Assembly: GCA_050010135.1 (NCBI GenBank)
Contig: JBEKLP010000007.1
Coordinates: 1-52,030, forward strand
Reading direction: 5' to 3'
Source: FEN-1073 sp050010135
GTDB lineage: Bacteria > Chloroflexota > Anaerolineae > Anaerolineales > RBG-16-64-43
DNA: 52,030 bases
In this document: piece after piece, positions 9,533-17,225 of the stretch
How the letters are laid out: each line of letters begins with the position of its first letter
Position numbering within the stretch: position 1 is the stretch's first letter
Program-made: the position numbers and the translations under genes
The notes under the pieces: generated by a model
Told to the model about the DNA's origin: nothing
Seen by the model: the letters and a program-made list of their open reading frames with translations, nothing else
Databases searched by the model: none

Positions 9533-10216
9533 ATGAGACTGAGCGTTGTGATTCCCGTATTTAACGAAAAATATACGATTGCGGAAATAGTGCGCAGGGT
9601 TCAAGCGACCCGACTCGCGTCCGAAATCATCCTGGTCGACGATGGCTCGACGGACGGAACGCGGGAGATTCTTCGATCCCTCGAACCGTCTCCGGAACTC
9701 ACCGTGTTGTATCATGAAAAAAACCTGGGCAAGGGCGCCGCGTTGCGGTCGGGTTTCCAAAAAGCCGGCGGCGATGTGATTTTAATTCAGGACGCGGATT
9801 TGGAATATAACCCGGCGGAATATTCCATCCTACTGGAGCCGATCGAATGCGGACAGGCCGATGTGGTCTACGGTTCCCGGTTCCTCGGTTCCAAACACCG
9901 GGTGACGATGTTCTGGCACATGGTCGCCAATCAGCTTCTTACCCTGGCGACCAATATTCTCTACAACAGCATTCTTTCCGATATGGAGACGGGCTATAAG
10001 GTTTTCCGCGCGGAAGTTCTCCATGGTGTGCGATTACGGGCAAACCGGTTCGATTTTGAGCCGGAGATCACCGCCAAAATGCTCAAACGCAAAGCCCGTC
10101 TCTTCGAGGTGCCTATCTCGTTTAATCCAAGGGAGTACGCCCAAGGAAAGAAAATCAGTCTGGGCGACGCGTTCACCGCGATTTGGGCGTTATTAAGATA
10201 TCGCATTTCGGATTGA
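9533..10216 (+). CDS. Glycosyltransferase family 2, DPM1/undecaprenyl-phosphate sugar synthase type
   Basis: The protein has 227 residues and the GT-A fold signatures of the family: SVVIPVFNEKYTI at the start, LVDDGSTDGT (35-43) for nucleotide binding, GKGAALRSGF, and IQDADLEYNP (85-94), which carries the metal-binding DAD. The later DMETGYKVFRAEV and FEPEITAKML segments are typical of dolichyl- or polyprenyl-phosphate mannosyl/glucosyltransferases. There is no C-terminal membrane segment. It probably makes a lipid-linked monosaccharide for GT-C enzymes such as those at 1-7830. An in-frame TTG at 9497 would lengthen it, but that codon lies in the -35 box, so I chose the ATG at 9533. Confidence 0.85.
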   Translation: MRLSVVIPVFNEKYTIAEIVRRVQATRLASEIILVDDGSTDGTREILRSLEPSPELTVLYHEKNLGKGAALRSGFQKAGGDVILIQDADLEYNPAEYSILLEPIECGQADVVYGSRFLGSKHRVTMFWHMVANQLLTLATNILYNSILSDMETGYKVFRAEVLHGVRLRANRFDFEPEITAKMLKRKARLFEVPISFNPREYAQGKKISLGDAFTAIWALLRYRISD

Positions 10217-10229
10217 ATTTCCCGCCGCT

Positions 10230-11951
10230 CTATAAACCTTCACCTTGAAGATCCACAATCCGTAATTGCAATTGTCTCCCGGAATAATTATTTTCCTCAA
10301 GATAGAACGCCGCGTCCAACCGGGAAGGGAGCGATTTCTCCAGCGGACCGAAGCCAAACGCAATCGCATCGATATCGGTACGTCCGTCGGAAAGAGTCAT
10401 CTTCAGGTGAGCGTTTTCCCTGCCCACCGTACGCTTAAACGCCACGGAGAGTCCACGGGTGAAAAACAAGGGTGAGGGATTCCCCTGCCCGCAGGGTTCC
10501 AGTTGATGAATCCAATCCAGCAAACCCCAGGATAATTCCGGCAGAGCTACTTCCGAATCGATCGCCAGGACGGGATGCGGATCGCTTCCTGACAGGGAAT
10601 CACCCGCCAGGCGTTCCAACCGCTGGCGCAATTCCGGCAAACGATTCGTTCGGATAGTGAAACCGGCCGCGGCCGCATGCCCTCCAAACCGCTCCAATAG
10701 CTCCGAGCAGGAATCCAGCGCTTCGGTGATATGGAAACCGGGCACGCTGCGTATCGATCCGTGCGCAAGATCCCCGTCAATGGCTACCACCGCGCTGGGA
10801 CGGTAATATTCGGCCAGGAGCCTGGAAGCAGCCAACCCGATCACGCCGGAATTGAATCCGTCTTTTTCGGCCATGAGAAACCATGGGGGTTGGTCGGCAT
10901 CGAACCCCTCCGATTGCAGAAGAATTTTATTTGCCTCCAGAAAGATTTCCCGAGTCAACCCCTGCCGCTCCCGGTTTTGAGAATCCAAAGCCGCCGCGCG
11001 ACTCCGGGCTTCCACGGGGTCCGAGGAAAGCAGCAATTCCAGAGCGTCGGTGGCAGTATCCATCCGGCCGGAAGCGTTCAGCCGGGGCCCGAGAATAAAC
11101 CCGATCATATGTGCATCCACCCGGCCCCGGCTTACTCCGGCGATTTTCATCAATTGATCCACGCCCGTGCGGAGTACCGTTTGCTGAGAATCATTAATCG
11201 CATTTAATCCCGCCCTCACCAGAAGTCGGTTCTCGCCCAACAGGGGAACCATATCCGCAACGGTTCCGATTGCCACAAGGTCTAGATACTGCTCGGGGTT
11301 GACCGAAATGTTCGGAGGCATTCGTGAAGCGATCGCCTGAACCATCCGATAGGCGACTCCGACACCTGCTAAATTTTTATCCGGATACAGGCAAGCCTTC
11401 CGCTTGGGGTCGAGAAAAGCGCAACAATCCGGCTCCACCGTTCCCGGGGCATGATGGTCGGTAACGATCAAATCCAATTTTATTTGCCTGGCATAATCGG
11501 CCTCGAGCGCTGATCGGGCGCCGCAATCCACCGAGATCACTACCCGTGCGCCCTGTTCCGAAATCCCTTTTAACGCCGGGCAATTCAAGCCGTAGCCTTC
11601 TTCGAACCGGTTCGGGATGTACGCTGACACATCGGCGCCCAAGGATTTTAGAAAATCCACCAGCAACGCGGTAGCTGTCACCCCGTCGGTATCGTAATCG
11701 CCATACACTACCATCGGTTCGCGGCCTTGAATCGCCCGCAGAATCCGTTCCGTCGCCCGATCCATGTCGGCCATCAGAAACGGATCCGATGACAGTCGCG
11801 GGTCGGCTTGAAAGAAAACGCGCGCCGTTTCCGGGTCTTGAATGCCCCGGTGAAACAACGCGCGCACAATGGGTTTAGGAAAAGCTTTTAAGGCTTGAAA
11901 GATTCCGACGTCCGGTTCCGGCCCAACCTCCCAGTGTTTATTGGGTTTCAT
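10230..11951 (-). CDS. recJ: Single-stranded-DNA-specific exonuclease RecJ
   Basis: RecJ is a 5'-3' single-strand exonuclease used in recombination and mismatch repair. The 573-residue protein is of normal length. The DHH-family motifs are in place: VVYGDYDTDG (81-90), SVDCG (140-144) and VTDHHAPG (163-170), all supplying Mn2+ ligands, followed by LNASGRMDTATDA. The DHHA1 domain has GLAASRLLAEYYRPS and RFGGHAAAAGFTI, and a C-terminal OB-like domain follows. It is convergent with the GT2 gene, whose stop lies 13 bases away, and no terminator separates them. Confidence 0.95.
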   Translation of the reverse strand: MKPNKHWEVGPEPDVGIFQALKAFPKPIVRALFHRGIQDPETARVFFQADPRLSSDPFLMADMDRATERILRAIQGREPMVVYGDYDTDGVTATALLVDFLKSLGADVSAYIPNRFEEGYGLNCPALKGISEQGARVVISVDCGARSALEADYARQIKLDLIVTDHHAPGTVEPDCCAFLDPKRKACLYPDKNLAGVGVAYRMVQAIASRMPPNISVNPEQYLDLVAIGTVADMVPLLGENRLLVRAGLNAINDSQQTVLRTGVDQLMKIAGVSRGRVDAHMIGFILGPRLNASGRMDTATDALELLLSSDPVEARSRAAALDSQNRERQGLTREIFLEANKILLQSEGFDADQPPWFLMAEKDGFNSGVIGLAASRLLAEYYRPSAVVAIDGDLAHGSIRSVPGFHITEALDSCSELLERFGGHAAAAGFTIRTNRLPELRQRLERLAGDSLSGSDPHPVLAIDSEVALPELSWGLLDWIHQLEPCGQGNPSPLFFTRGLSVAFKRTVGRENAHLKMTLSDGRTDIDAIAFGFGPLEKSLPSRLDAAFYLEENNYSGRQLQLRIVDLQGEGL

Positions 11952-12026
11952 GACATTTTCCCCCTTTGAAAAATTTCCAAGCCGGTGAAACCATGCTTAC
12001 AAACCAATGTAAATTTCCAAATGAAA

Positions 12027-12058
12027 AAAAGAAGCCCGCTTTGGAGCGGGCTTCTTTT
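12027..12058 (-). terminator. Rho-independent terminator of the DUF4870 gene
   Basis: A stem of about 14 pairs (AAAAGAAGCCCGCT with AGCGGGCTTCTTTT) closes a four-base loop. Read on the minus strand it is followed by a run of seven Ts. It lies 15 bases after the DUF4870 stop and upstream of recJ. Confidence 0.9.
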
Positions 12059-12072
12059 GAGAAGGAAATCGC

Positions 12073-12402
12073 TTACGCCCAACCCTGACCCTTAACAAAG
12101 TTCGTGATGACAGGGATGTCATTATATTTGCCACCGTAACCTTGGATACCAAGGTAGATGCAGTAGATCCAGATGATCAATGGCAGACAGGCCAGAATAA
12201 CCGTCCATCCCAAGAATACAGCAATAAGCAGGTTGATGATGCCCAAAACGAGAGCCTGGGCGTTGTGCGCGCGGATGAACGGGCGCTTCTTTTTATCTTC
12301 CATCAGCAAAATGATTACAGGGATGAGCGGGGTTAAAACATACGTCAACAAAACCCAGAGTTTGTCATCACTTGTGATTTCCGAGCCTGGCTGTCCTGTC
12401 AT
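12073..12402 (-). CDS. DUF4870 (Tic20-like) small membrane protein
   Basis: The protein has 109 residues: a polar N-terminus with SDDKLWVLLTYVLTPLIP, a charged cytoplasmic loop (EDKKKRPFIRAHNAQAL), then two more hydrophobic segments. The RPFxRxHNAQAL pattern is diagnostic of DUF4870, whose function is not known. It is preceded by AGGAGG at good spacing, has its own promoter (12462-12490) and a strong terminator, so it is monocistronic. Confidence 0.85.
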   Translation of the reverse strand: MTGQPGSEITSDDKLWVLLTYVLTPLIPVIILLMEDKKKRPFIRAHNAQALVLGIINLLIAVFLGWTVILACLPLIIWIYCIYLGIQGYGGKYNDIPVITNFVKGQGWA

Positions 12403-12461
12403 GGGTTCCTCCTGTGAGATTTTCGTTTGTAGGGCTCTTTCTGTGAGCCAAGAATAATAAG

Positions 12462-12490
12462 ATTATAAAGGGATATCCCAGCGAATGCAA
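12462..12490 (-). promoter_or_regulatory. Promoter of the DUF4870 gene
   Basis: On the minus strand TTGCAT (12490-12485) and TATAAT (12467-12462) are separated by 17 bases. It is divergent from the fmt promoter about 55 bases away. Confidence 0.65.
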
Positions 12491-12519
12491 TATGCTCGGG
12501 AAAAAAGGAATATCAACAA

Positions 12520-12528
12520 TGATAGAAT
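12520..12528 (+). promoter_or_regulatory. Extended -10 promoter of fmt, predicted leaderless
   Basis: TGATAGAAT (TGn plus TAGAAT) ends seven bases before the fmt ATG at 12536. No Shine-Dalgarno lies between. The same nine bases precede the gene at 51937. Confidence 0.5.
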
Positions 12529-12535
12529 TGCGACC

Positions 12536-13459
12536 ATGCGCTCGGTATTTATGGGATCCCCCGAATTCGCCTTGCCGGCGTTGGAATCACTAAAAAACCA
12601 AACACAAATCGTGGGAGTGGTTACGCAACCGGACCGCCCGGCGGGCCGAGGACGGGAAGTTTCTTCACCTCCGGTTAAGATTCTTGCGGATCGATTAGGA
12701 CTTCCCGTGATCCAACCCGAAAAATTGCGCGCCCCGGAAGCCATGGATCAGTTGCGCGCCTGGCGGCCGGAGATCATCGTGGTGACCGCTTTCAGACAGA
12801 TCCTCCGCTCCGACGTGCTGTCGTTGCCCGAATATGGGTGTGTAAATTTACACGCCTCGTTGCTTCCCCGCCATCGCGGCGCGTCCCCCGTGGCGGCGGC
12901 GATCCTGGCTGGCGATCCCGAAACCGGCATCACCTTCATGAAAATGGATCCCGGATTGGATACGGGACCGATCCTCGGCCAGAGTCGGTTATCGATCGAC
13001 CCGTTCGATACGGCGGAAAGCCTGGGCCGGAAGCTCTCCCTTCTGGCGGCCGAAACCCTGACCCGGCTTCTTCCCGTATATCTCAAGGGAGAAATCGTTC
13101 CCCGGCCCCAGGAGGATTCGCTCGCGACCTACGCTCCCCAGCTCCGGAAGGAGGACGGGCTTCTGGATTTCCAATTGCCTGCCGCCATCTTGGAGAGGAA
13201 AGTCCGGGCATTCCATCCCTGGCCCGGAGCATACGTATTGTGGAGAGGTCAACCGTTGCGAATTCTCGAAGGCAAGGCGGTGACCGGTGAACCAGCCGCC
13301 GCAGCCGGATTAGCCGTGGAAAGGTCGCGTTTCCCGGCGATCCATACAGCCGATGGGCTGCTGGTTTTGCGCAAAGTGCAACCTGCCGGGAAGCGAGCCA
13401 TGGCCGGCGATGAATTTCTTCGCGGCGCAAAGGATTTCCCGGGCAAGATATTAGAATAG
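12536..13459 (+). CDS. fmt: Methionyl-tRNA formyltransferase
   Basis: Fmt formylates Met-tRNAfMet with 10-formyl-tetrahydrofolate for translation initiation. The protein has 307 residues, the usual size. The N-terminal domain starts RSVFMGSPEFALPAL and contains NLHASLLPRHRG (Asn104, His106) and MDPGLDTGP (Asp142), the catalytic triad of the family. The C-terminal OB domain has KVRAFHPWPGAYVLW. I chose the ATG at 12536 because the family begins there and because an upstream in-frame ATG at 12485 would put the promoter inside the gene. A zinc-ribbon gene follows 18 bases downstream. Confidence 0.95.
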   Translation: MRSVFMGSPEFALPALESLKNQTQIVGVVTQPDRPAGRGREVSSPPVKILADRLGLPVIQPEKLRAPEAMDQLRAWRPEIIVVTAFRQILRSDVLSLPEYGCVNLHASLLPRHRGASPVAAAILAGDPETGITFMKMDPGLDTGPILGQSRLSIDPFDTAESLGRKLSLLAAETLTRLLPVYLKGEIVPRPQEDSLATYAPQLRKEDGLLDFQLPAAILERKVRAFHPWPGAYVLWRGQPLRILEGKAVTGEPAAAAGLAVERSRFPAIHTADGLLVLRKVQPAGKRAMAGDEFLRGAKDFPGKILE

Positions 13460-13477
13460 CCGAAGGAGCAATCCACA

Positions 13478-14065
13478 ATGGAATCCAAAACATTTCATGG
13501 CAAGATCACCGCGGAGGATATCGGGCGCGCGCTCGTGGCCGAGTTCGACCACGGCAACCTCCAAGCGCAAATGTTCGGGAACCCGGAGCGGGTTGTCGTG
13601 CAGATTGCCAGCCGGACGTACCGAAGTTCTGGCGGGCAGACCGGGGTTACCGTTACTTTGGAAAAAGTCGAGGACGGAGTGCTGGTTCAGCTCGGCGACC
13701 AGCAGATACTGGGCGTGGCGGCAGATCTCGGCGCGACGGCGCTTTTCGCGCTGCGCAACCCGATCAATCTGATCTTCCGGTTGGACGGTTTGGCCCAGGA
13801 CATCACCGCACTGCAGCTTTCGGATACGATCTGGCAAACAATCCAGAGGGCTGTAAATACCGCCGGAGCAGGAATGCAAATTTCCGACCGATTGCGAAGA
13901 TTGGAATGTTCCTATTGCGGAGCCGCAGTGCCGGTGGGCGAACCCGCCTGCCCGATGTGCGGGGCGCCGCTGGGGTCCATTCAACCCAAAGCTTGTCCGC
14001 ATTGCGGTTTTGTTCCCCCGGCGGGGGCAACCGTCTGTCCAAATTGCCATGCCAATCTTCCCTAA
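13478..14065 (+). CDS. Double zinc-ribbon protein of unknown function
   Basis: The protein has 195 residues. The first 135 form a predicted alpha/beta domain without an obvious family signature (residues 53-80 include TGVTVTLEKVEDGVLVQLGD). The end carries two zinc ribbons, with Cys at 144/147/158/161 and 173/176/187/190. AAGGAG lies about nine bases before the ATG. It is probably cotranscribed with fmt and ends at the terminator at 14079. No enzymatic motif is seen; I do not assign a function. Confidence 0.8.
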   Translation: MESKTFHGKITAEDIGRALVAEFDHGNLQAQMFGNPERVVVQIASRTYRSSGGQTGVTVTLEKVEDGVLVQLGDQQILGVAADLGATALFALRNPINLIFRLDGLAQDITALQLSDTIWQTIQRAVNTAGAGMQISDRLRRLECSYCGAAVPVGEPACPMCGAPLGSIQPKACPHCGFVPPAGATVCPNCHANLP

Positions 14066-14078
14066 GATGACTGAACGG

Positions 14079-14106
14079 CGCGGGTTAAAAATAATCCCGC
14101 GTTTTT
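14079..14106 (+). terminator. Terminator after fmt and the zinc-ribbon gene
   Basis: CGCGGG and CCCGCG form a stem around an AT-rich loop, followed by TTTTT. It lies 14 bases after the stop codon. Confidence 0.7.
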
Positions 14107-14312
14107 AATTGACGGGGTTCCGGAAAATATATCCGCTCCGGATCGCGTTTGAATTGTCAGTGATGAAGCACGAAAAATTAATGCAGGCGTGCGGGCGGTG
14201 TCGTATGCGATTGTGCCCCGCAACTCAAAAAATTGTTTCGCGAATTAGAAAAATTCCTCGGTCCGCGCGCGTATACTACGCTGCGCTCGGTTTCTGGCTA
14301 GCGACGACCGCC

Positions 14313-15359
14313 ATGCATATTCCCGACGGGTATCTCAGCCCCGCCACCTGCGTGGTGATGTTTGCCGTCATGATCCCTTTCTGGTATTTCGGATTGAAGA
14401 AACTGCGGGAAAAAATAAACGCACGCAGCGCGCCGCTGGTCGCCCTGCTGGCGGCCTTCTCCTTTATCATCATGATGTTCAGCGTGCCGCTGCCGGGAGG
14501 AACAACCGGGCACGCCGTCGGGGGAGCGTTGATCGCCATCATTTTGGGTCCCGAAGTTGCGGTCATCGCCGTTTCGATTGCCCTGATCATCCAGGCTTTC
14601 TTCTTTGGCGACGGGGGGATTCTCGCCGTCGGCGCCAACTGTTTCAACATGGCGGTTGTGCTCCCTTATGTCAGTTACGCCGTTTATCAGGCGATCGCCG
14701 GCAACCAACCGGCCGAATCAGCCCGACGTGCCGTGGGCGCTTTCACCGGAGGGTATATCGGATTAACCGTCGCGGCGTTCTTTGCTGGAATGGAATTCGG
14801 GATCCAGCCGTTGTTGTTCCACACTGCCAATGGTACTCCGCTGTATGCGCCATATCCGCTTTCCGTGGCGATCCCGGCCATGGTCATCCCGCATATGCTT
14901 CTTGCCTCAATCGTGGAAGGATTGGTGACTTCACTGGTCATCGTGTATTTGCAGAGAACCAACCGTGAGATTCTGATGATCTCCGCGAATCCGGCCGTCG
15001 CCGGTGAAGCCGGCCATACCGGAAGGTTGCGGATATTCTGGGTCGTCCTGGCCGTACTGATTTTCCTCACGCCGCTCGGTTTACTCGCACCAGGAACCGC
15101 CTGGGGCGAGTGGGGATCGAATCAATTGTCCCGAATGGGTCTGAGCTTTATTCCGCAAGGTATTAGGCAGTTGGAAGGGTTATGGGGCGCGCCGCTCGCC
15201 GGTTATAAGTTGGCTTCATTGGGAAACGCCAACCTGGGGTATATAATTTCCGCCGCCGTTGGAGTTATTGTGATCTCCGTATTAACCGGATTGCTGGTTA
15301 CCGCATTAACGTCCGGACGTCCGGAAAACCGACACGGTCCAACCGATCCGCATTCCTAA
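14313..15359 (+). CDS. cbiM: Cobalt/nickel ECF transporter substrate-binding subunit CbiM-like, with C-terminal membrane extension
   Basis: I place the start at 14313 because CbiM/NikM proteins begin MHIPDGYLSP and use the N-terminal Met-His as metal ligands; the upstream in-frame extension lacks any family similarity. The core has PLPGGTTGHAVGG and ALIIQAFFFGDGGILAVGANCFNMA, the conserved metal-site region of the family. From about residue 230 a loop and two extra helices follow (FLTPLGLLAPGTAWGEWG), resembling the CbiN/PDGLE-type extension, so no separate CbiN gene is needed. It imports Co2+ or Ni2+ with the next two genes. I found no cobalamin riboswitch core in 14107-14312. A TATACT at 14272 is a possible -10 box. 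Confidence 0.88.
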   Translation: MHIPDGYLSPATCVVMFAVMIPFWYFGLKKLREKINARSAPLVALLAAFSFIIMMFSVPLPGGTTGHAVGGALIAIILGPEVAVIAVSIALIIQAFFFGDGGILAVGANCFNMAVVLPYVSYAVYQAIAGNQPAESARRAVGAFTGGYIGLTVAAFFAGMEFGIQPLLFHTANGTPLYAPYPLSVAIPAMVIPHMLLASIVEGLVTSLVIVYLQRTNREILMISANPAVAGEAGHTGRLRIFWVVLAVLIFLTPLGLLAPGTAWGEWGSNQLSRMGLSFIPQGIRQLEGLWGAPLAGYKLASLGNANLGYIISAAVGVIVISVLTGLLVTALTSGRPENRHGPTDPHS

Positions 15360-15363
15360 CAAC

Positions 15364-16188
15364 GTGTCCCAGCCGATCCGCACGGGAATTTTCGAGAAGA
15401 CTCTCGCCGATCTGACCCATGCAATGGAGCAATCCCTCTTCGCCGAAACCATATCCCGGCAAGCGGGTTTGCTCCAAGCGCTGGATCCGAGGGTCAAGAT
15501 CATTTCCATATTATCGTTGCTGCTCTCGGTCAGCCTCTCCCGCAGCCTGCCGGTGCTGCTGAGCCTATACGGACTGGCGCTGCTCCTGGCCTGGCTGTCC
15601 TCGATTCCCCTGGATTTTTTCATCAAGCGCGTTTGGCTTTTCATGCCGTTCTTTACCGGTCTGATCGCCCTTCCGGCGTTGTTCATCACGCCGGGGCCCG
15701 TTTTGGTTTCCCTGCCCCTTGGATTGGCCATCACAAAAACCGGCGCCGTGACCGTCCTATTCCTCCTTTTACGGGTGAGCACATCGGTTTCGCTCGGCGT
15801 TCTGCTCATTATGACCACGCCCTGGACGACCCTGCTCAAGGCGTTGAGCGTTCTGCGGGTGCCGGAAGGGTTCCTTCTTATTCTGGGAATGACCTATCGG
15901 TATATCTTTCTGCTGCTCCTGACTGCGGAAGACATGTTCCTCTCGCGCCGAAGCCGCATCATCGGCCGGCTGCGTCCGGCCGAGGCGCGGCGGATCCTGG
16001 CGGCGAGCGCAGGAACCCTGCTGAGCAAATCGCTGACGCTGAGCAGCGAAGTTTATCTGGCCATGCAGGCGCGTGGATATCGGGGACAATCGCGGACCGT
16101 GAACGCGTTTCAAATGCGAAGCATCGACTGGGCCTGGGGAACCGGGATTATCTTCATCGCGGCCCTGGCCGTTTGGCTGGGAAGGTGA
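15364..16188 (+). CDS. cbiQ: ECF transporter transmembrane subunit CbiQ-like
   Basis: This is the energy-coupling membrane protein of the same transporter, with about five to six helices in 274 residues. It has the family's LDPRVKI near the N-terminus (about 40) and the two coupling-helix motifs, of which the second is AMQARGYRG near 240, which dock onto the ATPase. The GTG at 15364 lies four bases after the cbiM stop, but no ribosome site is visible; an ATG at 15424 is an alternative. The stop is three bases before cbiO. Confidence 0.88.
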   Translation: MSQPIRTGIFEKTLADLTHAMEQSLFAETISRQAGLLQALDPRVKIISILSLLLSVSLSRSLPVLLSLYGLALLLAWLSSIPLDFFIKRVWLFMPFFTGLIALPALFITPGPVLVSLPLGLAITKTGAVTVLFLLLRVSTSVSLGVLLIMTTPWTTLLKALSVLRVPEGFLLILGMTYRYIFLLLLTAEDMFLSRRSRIIGRLRPAEARRILAASAGTLLSKSLTLSSEVYLAMQARGYRGQSRTVNAFQMRSIDWAWGTGIIFIAALAVWLGR

Positions 16189-16191
16189 CGA

Positions 16192-17052
16192 ATGCAATGG
16201 GATCCTGAGAGCGCGGCGCCAACCTCACCGGTGTTTGAATTTTGCGATGTTTCCTTTGCCTATGAGGGAAACCAGCCGGCCCTCGATCAGGTTAATCTGA
16301 CCTTGCATGCAGGCGAATCGCTGGCGATTCTTGGGGCCAACGGTTCCGGGAAAAGCACGGTGCTGAAAATCATGGACGGATTGTATTTTCCGACCGCTGG
16401 AAATGTTCGCGCGTTTGGCAATCCGTTGACCGAGCAGGCTCTGGCGGAGGAGGCTTTTAACTCCGATTTTCGCCGCCGGGTCGGGTTGCTGTTCCAGGAT
16501 GCGGACGTGCAGCTGTTTTCTCCGACGGTGTTTGACGAGGTGGCTTTTGCGCCCCTGCAAACGGAATGGAAAAGGGAGGAAATAATCCTGCGGGTGGAAT
16601 CCGCGCTCCGCGCGTTGCGCATTGAGAAATTAAGGGATCGCGCGCCGCACAGGTTATCGGGCGGGGAAAAACGGCGCGTCGCCCTGGCTTCCATTTTGAG
16701 TTTGGATCCTTCGGTCTGGCTTCTGGACGAGCCCTCCGCCGGATTGGATCCGAGAAGCCAATCCTGGTTGGAGGATTTCATCATCGACCAGGTGCGCGCC
16801 GGAAAAACGATGGTCACCGCGACGCATGATCTGTCGCTGGCGGAAGTCGTCGCCGACCGGATCTGTGTTTTCAACGAAGCGCACCGGCTGATTGCCGACG
16901 GGCCTCCCGCGGAAATTTTATCCGACCAGAACCTGTTGGCGGAGTGCAACCTGATCCATGAACACCGCCACCCGCATCCCGGCACCGGGGGCGAGCATCG
17001 CCATCCGCACATTCATTTCCCCTCGCACAAGCACAACCATCCGGCGGAATAA
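16192..17052 (+). CDS. cbiO: ECF transporter ATPase CbiO-like with His-rich tail
   Basis: This ABC ATPase powers the CbiM-CbiQ importer. Walker A is GANGSGKST (48-56), the Q-loop is LLFQDADVQLF (Gln102), the signature is RLSGGEKRR (from 154), Walker B is VWLLDEPSAGLDP, and the H-loop is TATHD. All catalytic residues are present. The last 30 residues hold about a dozen histidines (HEHRHPHPGTGGEHRHPHIH), a tail expected to bind Ni2+ or Co2+. Such a tail supports a metal substrate. Confidence 0.93.
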   Translation: MQWDPESAAPTSPVFEFCDVSFAYEGNQPALDQVNLTLHAGESLAILGANGSGKSTVLKIMDGLYFPTAGNVRAFGNPLTEQALAEEAFNSDFRRRVGLLFQDADVQLFSPTVFDEVAFAPLQTEWKREEIILRVESALRALRIEKLRDRAPHRLSGGEKRRVALASILSLDPSVWLLDEPSAGLDPRSQSWLEDFIIDQVRAGKTMVTATHDLSLAEVVADRICVFNEAHRLIADGPPAEILSDQNLLAECNLIHEHRHPHPGTGGEHRHPHIHFPSHKHNHPAE

Positions 17053-17165
17053 CTTCGCGTCGGTCGGCCCCGCGCGTTCCGATGTCCATTCTCCCGTTGT
17101 ATTCATCCGGGAATCCCAATTCAAGGATAAGATAAATCGTCCCGTCCGCAAAGCGCGGCACGCGG

Positions 17166-17196
17166 TATAATCCGACCCCGGCGGGGCCAGCCCCGC
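17166..17196 (+). promoter_or_regulatory. -10 box and leader hairpin ahead of the aldolase-like gene
   Basis: TATAAT lies at 17166-17171 without a clear -35. Just downstream, GCGGGGC-CA-GCCCCGC (17181-17196) makes a seven-pair hairpin followed by a T-rich run that reaches the GGAGG ribosome site. It could stabilise the mRNA 5' end or act as an attenuator. This is inference. Confidence 0.4.
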
Positions 17197-17225
17197 GGAT
17201 TTTATTCTCTTTTTTGGAGGAAGCA

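Noticed and set aside
12485..12535. Upstream ATG start for fmt
   Set aside because: It would place the extended -10 box inside the gene and adds residues absent from the family.
14109..14312. N-terminal extension of CbiM
   Set aside because: CbiM needs a free N-terminal Met-His (MHIPDG) for metal binding, so translation must start at 14313.
14107..14312. Cobalamin riboswitch before cbiM
   Set aside because: I looked for the GCCACTG-type core and a B12-box and found neither; a covariance search would settle it.
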